Shown here piece by piece: positions 1-7,085 of a stretch of DNA of 11,479 nt (within the stretch, counting starts at the first letter, position 1; each line of letters begins with the position of its first letter). This stretch comes from Flavobacteriales bacterium (GTDB taxonomy: Bacteria > Bacteroidota > Bacteroidia > Flavobacteriales_D > Parvicellaceae): the NCBI GenBank assembly GCA_026993705.1, contig JALWSJ010000402.1, positions 1-11,479 on the forward strand, written 5' to 3'. Under the pieces are notes generated by a model. The model was not told the origin of the DNA. It ran no database searches and saw only the letters and a program-made list of their open reading frames with translations. The position numbers were made by a program, and so were the translations under genes.

Positions 1-1
1 T

Positions 2-157
2 TCTAAAGAAGATATACAGCAAAAATTGAATCAGCATAAAGAAGAAATTCAATGTGTTGTCAGTAAAGAAAATACTCCCTTCGGAAAAAGCCAAAAACCT
101 GAACTGTGGGATTATGCCGATAACATTGATACGATTCAGTTTTTACTTGATGTGTAA
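2..157 (+). CDS. C-terminal end of probable acyl-CoA reductase (LuxC-like), partial
   Basis: An open frame enters from the left edge and stops at 155-157, giving the last 51 residues of a protein. It ends with PELWDYADNIDTIQFLLDV, preceded by TPFGKSQKPE. From memory this tail matches the flavobacterial acyl-CoA reductase family (LuxC-type, NAD(P)H-dependent reduction of acyl-CoA to aldehyde), whose members end in a similar WDYADGVDT block. That assignment is recalled, not searched, and no catalytic part lies in the window. The stop is only 10 bases from the stop of the convergent kinase gene, and no terminator hairpin is visible between them. The coding status is firm because the frame is open and protein-like; the product name is tentative. 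Confidence 0.6.
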   Translation, partial: SKEDIQQKLNQHKEEIQCVVSKENTPFGKSQKPELWDYADNIDTIQFLLDV

Positions 158-167
158 ACATTAATTA

Positions 168-557
168 CTAGTTTGCTGTTCCAAATATTTCCATCAAATG
201 TGGAATATAGATAAAACACGCGACAGAAATAGCTGTGAAAAAAGCACAAAAAACGGCACCAGCAGCTAAATCTTTTATCCAGCCTATTTTGGTGTGGTAC
301 TCTGGGTGAATAAAATCGGCGATTCGTTCTATTGCTGTATTGAGTGCTTCTGCTGTAAAAATCAACCCGAAAACAATGAATTGCATTATCCATTCATAAC
401 GGTCTATTCCTACTACAATACCAATTACTAAAAAGATAAGAAAAAACGCAAATTGCACCATCACACTGTGCTCCGACTTAAAAAAAGCAACCGCCCCCTT
501 AAAAGCCGTTACCGCCCCTTTTGCTCTTCCTTGAAAAAAACTTCCTTCATGATTCAT
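168..557 (-). CDS. dgkA: diacylglycerol / undecaprenol kinase, DgkA family
   Basis: A small integral inner-membrane lipid kinase of 129 residues, close to the usual size of about 120. It phosphorylates diacylglycerol or undecaprenol with ATP, so it recycles lipid intermediates or feeds the undecaprenyl-phosphate carrier pool. The family signature is clear: EALNTAIERIAD at residues 70-81, then KDLAAGAV at 95-102. The E. coli DgkA active-site residues Glu28, Glu69, Asn72, Glu76, Lys94 and Asp95 line up with Glu29, Glu70, Asn73, Glu77, Lys95 and Asp96, a constant shift of one. Three hydrophobic stretches (about 34-50, 57-72 and 97-117) fit the three transmembrane helices. Family membership does not decide between the two lipid substrates. 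The gene converges on the partial gene at the left edge. The start ATG at 557 is the first in frame and gives a full-length N-terminus. Confidence 0.93.
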   Translation of the reverse strand: MNHEGSFFQGRAKGAVTAFKGAVAFFKSEHSVMVQFAFFLIFLVIGIVVGIDRYEWIMQFIVFGLIFTAEALNTAIERIADFIHPEYHTKIGWIKDLAAGAVFCAFFTAISVACFIYIPHLMEIFGTAN

Positions 558-666
558 AATCTTGTTTTTAGATGGTGTTTAGGACAACTCAAAACAAGTA
601 TTTCTGATAATAACAATTAGTACTTCTAACTCAAATCAGACACCTAAACACACGATGCTAGTAATG

Positions 667-674
667 CAAATTTA
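667..674 (-). promoter_or_regulatory. possible Bacteroidetes -7 box for the kinase gene
   Basis: Read on the minus strand, TAAATTTG matches the Bacteroidetes -7 consensus TAnnTTTG at every fixed position. It lies 109 bases upstream of the kinase start, which would give a leader of about 100 bases. No TTG is seen at the usual distance further upstream, so support is partial. In AT-rich DNA such an 8-mer can occur by chance. Confidence 0.25.
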
Positions 675-778
675 ACGTTGATTTAACAATTTTTACTCTT
701 CCCTCTTATTACTTCTTTACAACCTTCTGTGCAGAACTTTTATACTCAGCCACAAACCTACTGAGAACAACGGACTAT

Positions 779-873
779 GAACTTGTTTAAAGTTGACAGA
801 TTAATAGCGAGCGTTAAGTCCAGAAAATATAATGCTTTACGCGTAGTTTAGTAAGTTAACTTTAAACAAGTTC
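779..873. repeat. 95-bp palindromic element (MITE-like candidate)
   Basis: Two 19-base arms (779-797 and 855-873) are inverted copies with one mismatch. The left arm reads GAACTTGTTTAAAGTTGAC. Inside them a second, shorter match exists: GCGTTAAG near 811 against CTTTACGC near 834. The whole segment can therefore fold into a single interrupted hairpin. It encodes nothing. TAT directly precedes the left arm (776-778) and directly follows the right arm (874-876), which could be a 3-base target duplication but is short enough to be chance. The element sits alone in the 442-base gap between the kinase and the transglycosylase. There is no T-run after the right arm, so it does not look like an intrinsic terminator. 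A small non-autonomous transposable element is the best guess; a regulatory palindrome is the alternative. Confidence 0.6.
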
Positions 874-904
874 TATAATTACAAAGAATTTAACAATGCA
901 ATGT

Positions 905-937
905 TTGTAGAAAAGATTTAACCAATGTCAAACTTTG
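905..937 (+). promoter_or_regulatory. possible promoter for the lytic transglycosylase
   Basis: TTG at 905-907 is followed, after 22 bases, by AAACTTTG at 930-937. The latter matches the Bacteroidetes -7 consensus TAnnTTTG except at the first base, and the spacing fits the -33 TTG / -7 arrangement of this phylum. It lies 62 bases before the ATG at 1000 and just right of the 95-base palindrome. TACTTTAT at 951-958 is a weaker alternative -7 box. This is a consensus match only. Confidence 0.3.
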
Positions 938-999
938 GTGTTAATCTTGTTACTTTATAGAGAACTTCCCTAAAGTTATACTATTTAAACGATTACCTT

Positions 1000-1935
1000 A
1001 TGAAAAAAACAACCTTATTCATATGCGGACTTGCTGTATCTTCTATAGGATTTGCACAGCAAAATAAATATATATTGGATTATTTTCACAGCGATTCAAC
1101 TAATTATTCTAGCGTAAACACTGACGATTTAATTGAAGAACGATGGGACTTATTGGCTCAACCTAATTTTTGGAAAGAAGTAATGCTCTTGAGCGAAGAT
1201 TCTTGCATCATAAACGTAGCTGCTACACGACAAATATTAGGTAAGGATTCTTTTATTTGTTGGAAAGAACAAACCGAAGATAAAAAAAAGACATATAAAG
1301 ACAGCGTCCGAAAAAAATATGATTTACCAGTCGATACGCGAATATTTGTAACCTCCGGTAAAAGCAATTTTTATCAACTCGAAAAAGTGTTACCCAGTAT
1401 AGATAAAGCTATACCTATTTTTCAAAAGGCAGGAACAGACCCATGGTATGCACAAGCTATTTTACTGATTGAAAGTCCGGGTAAAATCGAATATTCAAAT
1501 GTTGGAGCTTATGGACCTTTTCAACTGATGAAATCTGTGGCTAGAAGTCATGGTCTTATCGTGAACAGTAAAGTGGACGAACGAAAAGATTTTGATAAAT
1601 CGGCACAAGGAGCAGCTTCCCTTATTCAGAAAACATGTATCCCCGAGGCAAGACGTATTTTAACCGCACAGAACATAAATTTTAACGAAAACGATCTTTG
1701 GTTTAAACTTTTCGTTCTCCACATCTATCATGCAGGAGCGGGAAATGTAGAAGGTTTGCTCAAATCAATGGATACTATTCCCGAAGGTAAAGAGCTAATC
1801 ACTAAAATGTGGCAATCGGAATGGGGTGGCTTTAAAAACGCATCGCAAAATTATTCACAAGTTGCTTTGGCGGCACTTCTAAACTTAAGGGAAATTATTT
1901 ACAACAACTGTATTGATATTTCTTTAGCTAATTAG
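1000..1935 (+). CDS. exported lytic transglycosylase (SLT domain)
   Basis: A 311-residue exported murein hydrolase. Lytic transglycosylases cleave the MurNAc-GlcNAc bond of peptidoglycan and leave a 1,6-anhydro end, for wall turnover or for inserting envelope machines. An N-terminal signal peptide is plain (residues 1-19, MKKTTLFICGLAVSSIGFA, then QQ). Residues 20-130 show no domain I can name. The SLT fold follows: the catalytic glutamate is Glu158 in ILLIESPG; GAYGPFQLM at 168-176 matches the family's GAxGxxQLM block; VDERKDFDKSAQGAASLI at 192-209 matches the DERxDPxKSxxAAxxYL block; and YHAGAGNV at 243-250 corresponds to AYNAGxGNV. No lipobox and no LysM repeat are seen, so the protein is probably soluble in the periplasm. 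No Shine-Dalgarno site precedes the ATG, which is normal for this phylum. The stop codon TAG shares its last base with a structured repeat whose first hairpin probably terminates the transcript. Confidence 0.9.
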   Translation: MKKTTLFICGLAVSSIGFAQQNKYILDYFHSDSTNYSSVNTDDLIEERWDLLAQPNFWKEVMLLSEDSCIINVAATRQILGKDSFICWKEQTEDKKKTYKDSVRKKYDLPVDTRIFVTSGKSNFYQLEKVLPSIDKAIPIFQKAGTDPWYAQAILLIESPGKIEYSNVGAYGPFQLMKSVARSHGLIVNSKVDERKDFDKSAQGAASLIQKTCIPEARRILTAQNINFNENDLWFKLFVLHIYHAGAGNVEGLLKSMDTIPEGKELITKMWQSEWGGFKNASQNYSQVALAALLNLREIIYNNCIDISLAN

Positions 1936-2332
1936 GGCGTTCCCTACCAACAAAAAAACCGGCATTCTCATTGAATTGAGAATACCGTTTTTTTTGTTGG
2001 TAGGTCGGGCTGTCCGCTATATCTTTTGGGTTGCAACAGCAAGCACCCCAAAAGGATGCCGCTTCTATCCCTAACGCAAGTGGAATGAGTGCATAGAAAG
2101 TGATTTTTAGTTTCTTTAGATGACGAATATTTTCTTTGCATAACCCCCAGCTATGGAAACTAATAAAGGAAATAAAAGCATTTTATGGTGCTCATTACGC
2201 TCGTGTTATGGGTTCCAACTAACGTAAAAATAAAACACTGATAATCAAATAATTATAAAATAGCTGATATTTTTATTTACGTTAGCTCAAAAACTCAACT
2301 GTTTTTCACAGTCGCTTAATAGTCCCTAACGC
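1935..2332 (+). repeat. structured intergenic repeat, copy A (E1-E2-E3)
   Basis: This copy fills the whole gap between the convergent stops of the transglycosylase (1935) and the TonB receptor (2342). E1 (1935-2077) opens with GGGCGTTCCC and closes with CCCTAACGC; GCGTT and AACGC can pair. It encloses a variable hairpin (1944-2003), the conserved strip GGTCGGGCTGTCCGC, and a second hairpin (2021-2057, ATCTTTTGGG against CCCAAAAGGAT). E2 (about 2069-2212) shares the CCCTAACGC block and folds as one long imperfect hairpin closing with GTGTTATGGG. E3 (about 2213-2332) has CTAACGTAAA at 2219 mirrored by TTTACGTTAG at 2276-2285, then a 54-base stretch (2279-2332) with one difference from copy C. 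No open frame of note lies within it. The same architecture recurs at 5292-5599 and 10110-10511. Confidence 0.85.
1944..2003 (+). terminator. intrinsic terminator-like hairpin after the lytic transglycosylase (hairpin 1 of repeat copy A)
   Basis: Arms of 26 bases (1944-1969 and 1978-2003) pair with two mismatches around the loop ATTGAATT. The core CGGCATTCTC / GAGAATACCG is followed by eight T residues and preceded by seven A residues, so it can act as a terminator in either direction. It starts 9 bases after the transglycosylase stop codon. It occupies the variable hairpin position of repeat module E1; the sequence differs completely in the other copies. Confidence 0.75.
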
Positions 2333-2341
2333 AAATCAACC

Positions 2342-5200
2342 TTACAACGTATAACCAATTGTTACGGAAAATGTTCTTCCTCTTTGATAAATATCGTAAA
2401 TCTGTTTTTTCGATTTATACGATTCGTAATAACGAATAATTTTACTGTTTAATAGATTTCTTGCCGTAAAACTTGCTTTCCATTTTCCTTCTTTCCCGAA
2501 TGTTTTACTTGCTTTGAAATTCAAACTGTGAAACGGATTGGTATAAACATCCGGTAGAGCACCTATTCCTAACACCGACAACGTTTTTCCTTGCACGTTA
2601 TAACTCACATTTACATCCACCCCTAAAGAATCGTTAGAGAAAGAAGTAAAAGCATTTACGATATAAGGAGATTGACCATACAGCGGTCTATAATTCGCTA
2701 TCTTCTCCCCTACTCTTGCGTTTGCTTCTCTGATTTGTTTTTCCGTTTTATCCTCTTCGCTGATATACACTTTATTCATATCCACTCGCGACTGAATGTA
2801 CGTGTAATTGGCACCAACATATAATTTCAAATGGTCATCTTCTTTAAAACCTAAACGTTTTCTTGCTTCCAACTCAAATCCATAAACATCAGCTTGTCCC
2901 GAATTAATCGGTTTAATGTTATTCGGTGCGGTTGAAAAAGAAACAATTTCAATCGGATTAATGAATTTTTTGTAAAATACCGATGCCGAAAATACCTCTG
3001 TTCTTCCGTAAAAATACTCCCAACGTGCATCCGCATTATGAATTAAGGTTTGCTTTAAATTAATATTTCCGTTAAACGTTCTCCCTTGAATCGGGTCGTA
3101 TATTTGAGCTATTGATTTTTCTTTAAACGAAGGTCGTGCAAGGGTTTGCGTATAAGAACCTCTCAAATTCATAATATTAAACGCCGAATCCTTTAATACA
3201 TAAACGAAGTTTACAGCCGGTAAAATATTAGTATTATCCAAAACAACCGTGTCGTTATACACAACAGAACCATCGTTATTTTGACCTGTATATTTATTCG
3301 TTACTTTTTCTATTCTTGCACCATAAACGGTTTTAAAGCGTTCGGATATTGGAAATTCGTTCATAACATACCCTGCTAATACCATTTGAGTTGCATCGTA
3401 TGAATTGGCTAATTGTCTGTTCCCTGAAACATACGTTCCTTTATCTGTTTCTGGTGTCCAAATGTTTTCATCTTGGAAAAACCAATTGGGATCGTTAGGG
3501 ATATTGGTTATGTTTTCCACATCAAAAAGAAAGTCATAAATTCTATATTTTCTCGACTTAAAGTTTTCTGCCCATCCGAATTTAAGTTGTGATTTTAAAT
3601 CGTTTTTTACTTTAAATTCATATTCAAAATCCATTCTTGAGTTGATATTATACTCGTCTAATTTTCTGTAAATTCTTCTTATCTCACTTCCTACACTGGC
3701 ATTTAATCCATATACATAACCACTATCTGTTGCTATTCGCTCCAAGACTGTACTTCTAATATCTGGATTTTGAATTTTAGAAAGTGATGGAGCAAAAATC
3801 CAACGTACTTGCCATTTATTATTTAAAGTGTGTTTACCCGTAAGGTTTAAGTTACTTATCGAACGTTGAGTATATTGCAAACTTTGTTTTACCAAGGTTG
3901 CTGGGTTTTCTTCTATATTTTCTTGCACTAAAGACGCTGCTCTACTTTCTCCGTTTTGTGTATGGAATAAGTTTAACGCTATCTTATGTTTTTTATTAAT
4001 CTTAATCGACTGCCCTAACAAAGCTGACCATAAAACATTTTGCACCCCCAACTGTCCTGCTGATTTTCTATCTGCATACAGTTCCGTTAGCGTTGTATCC
4101 GGCTCTTTACGATAAACATTGTACTGCACATTATCGTAATATTGATACGTATTTCTGTAATTTAAAAAGAAATTGTAGCCGTAATCGATTTTCTTTTCAT
4201 CAAAGTTATATTGGTTTCCAAAACCAATTGAAAAATTTTGATTCGGTGCATTTTTAGTTTTCTCAACAGCCATAATTGGTGAAAAAGATTTTGTCAAAGT
4301 TGTTAACTTCGAATCTCCTACTGCGGGATCAACAATTGGCTTATCTCCACTAAAAGGCATTTTTCTTGTTCCATCATCTATTCCTAATGCATCTAATTTA
4401 CCTCCATTATACGAGATATAATTTGGATTAAAGGTGGTTACGGTATTGTATCCCAATCCAGCTGAGAAAGAAAACAACTTTTGAGATGGAAAATCTTTTG
4501 TTTGAATATTAACCAAGCCACCAGTAAAATCTCCAGGTAAGTTAGGTTGAAAGGTTTTATAAACTGTAATATTATCAATTAGTTTAGTTGGGAAAATATC
4601 TAATTGAACGGTATTTCTATCAGGGTCTAATCCCGGTATCGACATGTTGTTCAAAATGGTTTTTGTATAACGGTCTCCCAAACCTCTTACATAGACATAT
4701 TTACCATCCATTACAGAAACTCCTGTTACCCGTTTGATAACTTGACCTGCGTTGTTATCGCCCGTTTTTTTCATTTGTTCGGAAGAAGTTCCATCAATCA
4801 TATTGGTGGAATTCATCTTTTCTCTATCAAAAGCTGCCATCGTTTTTGCTGCTTTTTTCTCTCCCACGATTTCCACTTCATTCATCATTTGAGCATCTTC
4901 CGACATTGCTATGTTCTTTTCGTAGGTTTTTCCGTTTTCTACATCTAAATGAACTATTTTATCGGCATAGGAAACGAAAGAGAATACAATATCATAGCTT
5001 CCTGCGTCTAGTTTTAAAGTATAATTTCCTTCAAAATCGGTTGATGTTCCTTTGGCTACATCTGTTTTTACATAAACATTTACAAAGGGCAGTTCCTCTC
5101 CTGTTTTTAAGTCGGTTACTTTTCCTCTTATGATTGCTTTTTGTGCGAAAGTAAACAATACAAGGGCTGTAAATACGAATGTTAAACTATATTTATTCAT
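2342..5200 (-). CDS. TonB-dependent outer membrane receptor with carboxypeptidase-regulatory-like N-terminal domain
   Basis: A 952-residue outer-membrane receptor that would import a ligand using energy from TonB-ExbBD. Residues 1-19 form a signal peptide (ends FTFA, then Q20). Residues about 22-105 form a CarboxypepD_reg-like beta-sandwich (GKVTDLKTGEELPFVNVYVK, later GTSTDFEGNYTLKL), the N-terminal extension usual in Bacteroidetes receptors. The plug follows at about 140-236, with VIKRVTGVSVMDGKYVYVRG, GLGDRYTKTILNN, PGLDPDRNTVQLDIFP and PGDFTGGLVNIQT. The remaining roughly 700 residues are aromatic-rich beta-barrel strands, ending in RTFSVTIGYTL. The RGLGDRY / LDxFP / PGDFxGG plug belongs to a receptor group distinct from SusC, and no SusD partner is nearby. 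The upstream neighbour on the same strand is a beta-helix lipoprotein, 408 bases away across a repeat copy, so co-transcription is uncertain. The substrate cannot be read from the sequence. The start at 5200 gives the signal peptide directly. Confidence 0.92.
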   Translation of the reverse strand: MNKYSLTFVFTALVLFTFAQKAIIRGKVTDLKTGEELPFVNVYVKTDVAKGTSTDFEGNYTLKLDAGSYDIVFSFVSYADKIVHLDVENGKTYEKNIAMSEDAQMMNEVEIVGEKKAAKTMAAFDREKMNSTNMIDGTSSEQMKKTGDNNAGQVIKRVTGVSVMDGKYVYVRGLGDRYTKTILNNMSIPGLDPDRNTVQLDIFPTKLIDNITVYKTFQPNLPGDFTGGLVNIQTKDFPSQKLFSFSAGLGYNTVTTFNPNYISYNGGKLDALGIDDGTRKMPFSGDKPIVDPAVGDSKLTTLTKSFSPIMAVEKTKNAPNQNFSIGFGNQYNFDEKKIDYGYNFFLNYRNTYQYYDNVQYNVYRKEPDTTLTELYADRKSAGQLGVQNVLWSALLGQSIKINKKHKIALNLFHTQNGESRAASLVQENIEENPATLVKQSLQYTQRSISNLNLTGKHTLNNKWQVRWIFAPSLSKIQNPDIRSTVLERIATDSGYVYGLNASVGSEIRRIYRKLDEYNINSRMDFEYEFKVKNDLKSQLKFGWAENFKSRKYRIYDFLFDVENITNIPNDPNWFFQDENIWTPETDKGTYVSGNRQLANSYDATQMVLAGYVMNEFPISERFKTVYGARIEKVTNKYTGQNNDGSVVYNDTVVLDNTNILPAVNFVYVLKDSAFNIMNLRGSYTQTLARPSFKEKSIAQIYDPIQGRTFNGNINLKQTLIHNADARWEYFYGRTEVFSASVFYKKFINPIEIVSFSTAPNNIKPINSGQADVYGFELEARKRLGFKEDDHLKLYVGANYTYIQSRVDMNKVYISEEDKTEKQIREANARVGEKIANYRPLYGQSPYIVNAFTSFSNDSLGVDVNVSYNVQGKTLSVLGIGALPDVYTNPFHSLNFKASKTFGKEGKWKASFTARNLLNSKIIRYYESYKSKKQIYDIYQRGRTFSVTIGYTL

Positions 5201-5291
5201 TGTGTTTTTAATTATATAATGGCTTGTGAAGTGGTATTTTGATGCTTAAAATGAAAACAATAAAGCTCTTATTTTTTTACTAAATTTCTTC

Positions 5292-5599
5292 GCGTTAGGA
5301 ATCATTTCCCTAACGCAAGTATAATGAGCACTATAAAGTGTTTTTATTTCCTTTATACCTCTTCATAAAATTTTCCCATAGCTCGGCTATGCAAAAATTT
5401 TCTTCATCGTCTAAAGAAACTAAAATTCACTTTCTATGTACTCACTCCACTCGCGTTAGGGATAGAACGGCGTGTTTGAACTCCTTTTGTGTTGTTGCAT
5501 ATATGCAACACAAAAGAGTGAGTAGTGATAGCCCGACCCAAAAGATAAAAAGCACGTATCCCGAATGGGTATGTGCTTTTTATCTTTTGGGGAACGCCC
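5292..5599 (-). repeat. structured intergenic repeat, copy B (E1-E2, no E3)
   Basis: On the minus strand this starts 9 bases after the lipoprotein stop. E1 (5453-5599) has GGGCGTTCCC, a variable hairpin (5537-5592), GGTCGGGCTATC, hairpin 2 (5481-5518) and CTATCCCTAACGC. Hairpin 2 carries paired changes relative to copy C: the outer A-T pair becomes C-G, and GGGTT/AACCC becomes GTGTT/AACAC. The loop TTGCATATATGCAA is shared with copy C. E2 (5308-5461) is the long hairpin, with the apical pair GCATAGC / GCTATG. Where the other copies continue into E3, this one closes with a short palindrome, GCGTTAGGA / TTTCCCTAACGC (5292-5316). It lies between the lipoprotein stop and the receptor start, so it may separate their expression. 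The remaining bases 5201-5291 are AT-rich leader of the receptor with no confident promoter. Confidence 0.85.
5537..5592 (-). terminator. terminator-like hairpin after the lipoprotein gene (hairpin 1 of repeat copy B)
   Basis: Arms of about 25 bases pair almost perfectly around a GAAT loop (stem core AAAAGATAAAAAGCAC against GTGCTTTTTATCTTTT, with one mismatch and one bulge near the loop). On the minus strand the inner GC-containing part is followed by TTTTTATCTTTT. It lies 16 bases after the lipoprotein stop, where an intrinsic terminator would be expected. The sequence is unrelated to the hairpins at the same position in copies A and C. Confidence 0.65.
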
Positions 5600-5608
5600 A
5601 AAGTTTTA

Positions 5609-6961
5609 TTATAATTTATTGTGTGATGCTAACCAAGTCCAACTAAAGCTCGATAAATTTGCTCCGGTAATACTTTTTGTCGGGGAAACTACTAAACCTG
5701 AAGAAGTTAATATATTTTGAGCTGTTTGTTCTGCACTTGCTGTACATACATCATTGGAACTTACTACGTACGATTTAGTATACACATCTAATAATGAAGA
5801 AATGGTTGCTGATGATATTATTTCGGAATTGTTAATAAGTAGAGTCGGATTAGCAGAAGATAAGTGCGAATAAGCATCTTCTTTATCTGTACAAGAAGTT
5901 GTATCGGAATAAGAAGCTCTTATTTTCACAACCATATTATAGCCTTCCCAAGTAACATTATTTAAAGTTCCTTGTGCTTTTGATTTAAAATCGGAACCGC
6001 TTCCCCTTCCATCTTCTGATTTTATAGTTCCATTTTCTAAGGTAAATAACCCTGTGATATTGGTTGTTCCCTCAGGTCCGTCTATTTCTAAACCTTCATC
6101 GGTTGAACCTCCGTGTACGACAGCGAAATTATTTATAGTTCCTGCATAATTCATATCAATATCTATTCCGTCGTCTCCTTGGTAACCTACAACTAAATTA
6201 GTAATATTAACAGTTCCTCCAAAAAACTCTACACCATCATCCAAGGTTGCTAAAATTTCTATATTTGAAATACTTGTTCCCGAACCAACACCTCCTAATG
6301 TTAGTCCGTTTATTTCGTTTCCTGCTCCGATTAAGGCTCCTCCGTGACGTATTGAGATATAATTTAAGACTCCTGAATTATCGTTTGGATTATTTCCTCC
6401 AAATGCTCCGTAGGTCTCCGTGGCAGGAATCCCTTCTATTTGTGTTTCTGTATCTCCATTCCCAGCTGATATTGGAGCTTCACCAAGAATGATTAGACCA
6501 CCCCATTTTGAATTATCTGTAACATCTAAATTCGTTCCGGAAAGCTTTCCTAATTCTATATTATCTAAAACCGATGTGAAAATAATAGGTTGTGAGCTTG
6601 TTCCTTCGGCCATGATTTTAGATCCTTTAGCAATCACTAATGCAGAGGCATTTGCTCCTGAACCTTCTTGTCCTTTTATAATTGTTCCTGCTTGAATAGT
6701 TAACGTTGCTCCATTTTCAACGACGACCTTACCTTTTAATTCATATATTTTTGTATTTACCCAAGTTGTATTTTGTGTAATTCTACCTTGTACAACCTCA
6801 TTATCTGTTGTACTTGAAGGATATATACACGAATTATCATTCTTCTTTGCTTTAGAATCATAATTTGAAGCATCTGGATCGGTGCAACCTTTCTTTTTAC
6901 AAGATGTCATTGGTAATACTGTTAAACTCAAAAGAGCAATCCCTAACGTTGTAGTTTTCAT
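5609..6961 (-). CDS. beta-helix-type lipoprotein
   Basis: A 450-residue exported lipoprotein. The signal peptide ends at LPMTSC with the lipidated Cys21; Met at -3 is slightly off the usual Leu. The CKKK that follows lacks the acidic run used as a surface-export signal in some Bacteroidetes lipoproteins, so periplasmic-facing anchoring is possible. Residues 26-45 form the Asp/Asn-rich CTDPDASNYD motif that begins and ends with cysteine (Cys26, Cys45), common in Bacteroidetes surface proteins. From about 55 to 350 there are short beta-strand repeats: VVVENGATLTIQAGTIIKG, then KWGGLIILGEAPIS, LDDGVEFFGGTVNITNLVVG, QGDDGIDIDMN and STDEGLEIDGPEG. These suggest a parallel beta-helix. From memory, relatives are often labelled multidrug transporter; nothing here supports that, since there are no membrane helices. 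The gene precedes a TonB receptor on the same strand, which suggests a role at the outer membrane, perhaps ligand capture. Function is unknown. Confidence 0.8.
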   Translation of the reverse strand: MKTTTLGIALLSLTVLPMTSCKKKGCTDPDASNYDSKAKKNDNSCIYPSSTTDNEVVQGRITQNTTWVNTKIYELKGKVVVENGATLTIQAGTIIKGQEGSGANASALVIAKGSKIMAEGTSSQPIIFTSVLDNIELGKLSGTNLDVTDNSKWGGLIILGEAPISAGNGDTETQIEGIPATETYGAFGGNNPNDNSGVLNYISIRHGGALIGAGNEINGLTLGGVGSGTSISNIEILATLDDGVEFFGGTVNITNLVVGYQGDDGIDIDMNYAGTINNFAVVHGGSTDEGLEIDGPEGTTNITGLFTLENGTIKSEDGRGSGSDFKSKAQGTLNNVTWEGYNMVVKIRASYSDTTSCTDKEDAYSHLSSANPTLLINNSEIISSATISSLLDVYTKSYVVSSNDVCTASAEQTAQNILTSSGLVVSPTKSITGANLSSFSWTWLASHNKL

Positions 6962-7085
6962 AGCTGTTAATTTTAATTAATTATTACACTACAAAATTGC
7001 TCTATTTGTTTTACCTCATCTTTAGCCGAATATTAAGTTTTTGTTTTGTTTTTAACCGAAAAAATTAACATTAAGAAAACATTGA

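Noticed and set aside
136..393. Minus-strand open frame of 85 codons overlapping the kinase gene
   Set aside because: It overlaps the well-supported DgkA frame on the same strand and lacks any family resemblance.
2069..2212. Integron attC-like site suggested by CCCTAACGC ... GTTATGGG
   Set aside because: The boundary resembles attC core sites (RYYYAAC / GTTRRRY), but no integrase, no gene cassettes and no recognisable L-box pairs with extrahelical bases are seen, and the last base does not fit GTTRRRY. The likeness looks superficial.
1935..2332. Repeat copies as CRISPR arrays or as insertion sequences
   Set aside because: There are no short direct repeats with regular spacers, and no transposase frame in any copy. 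The units are dispersed and hairpin-rich.
4742..5133. Two plus-strand open frames opposite the TonB receptor
   Set aside because: They are antisense shadows of the receptor's signal peptide and N-terminal domain, rich in Phe, Leu and His as expected for the complement of that coding strand.
5338..5646. Plus-strand open frame of 102 codons across repeat copy B
   Set aside because: It runs through the hairpins of a non-coding repeat and into the antisense end of the lipoprotein gene. The composition is not protein-like and the other repeat copies have no matching frame.
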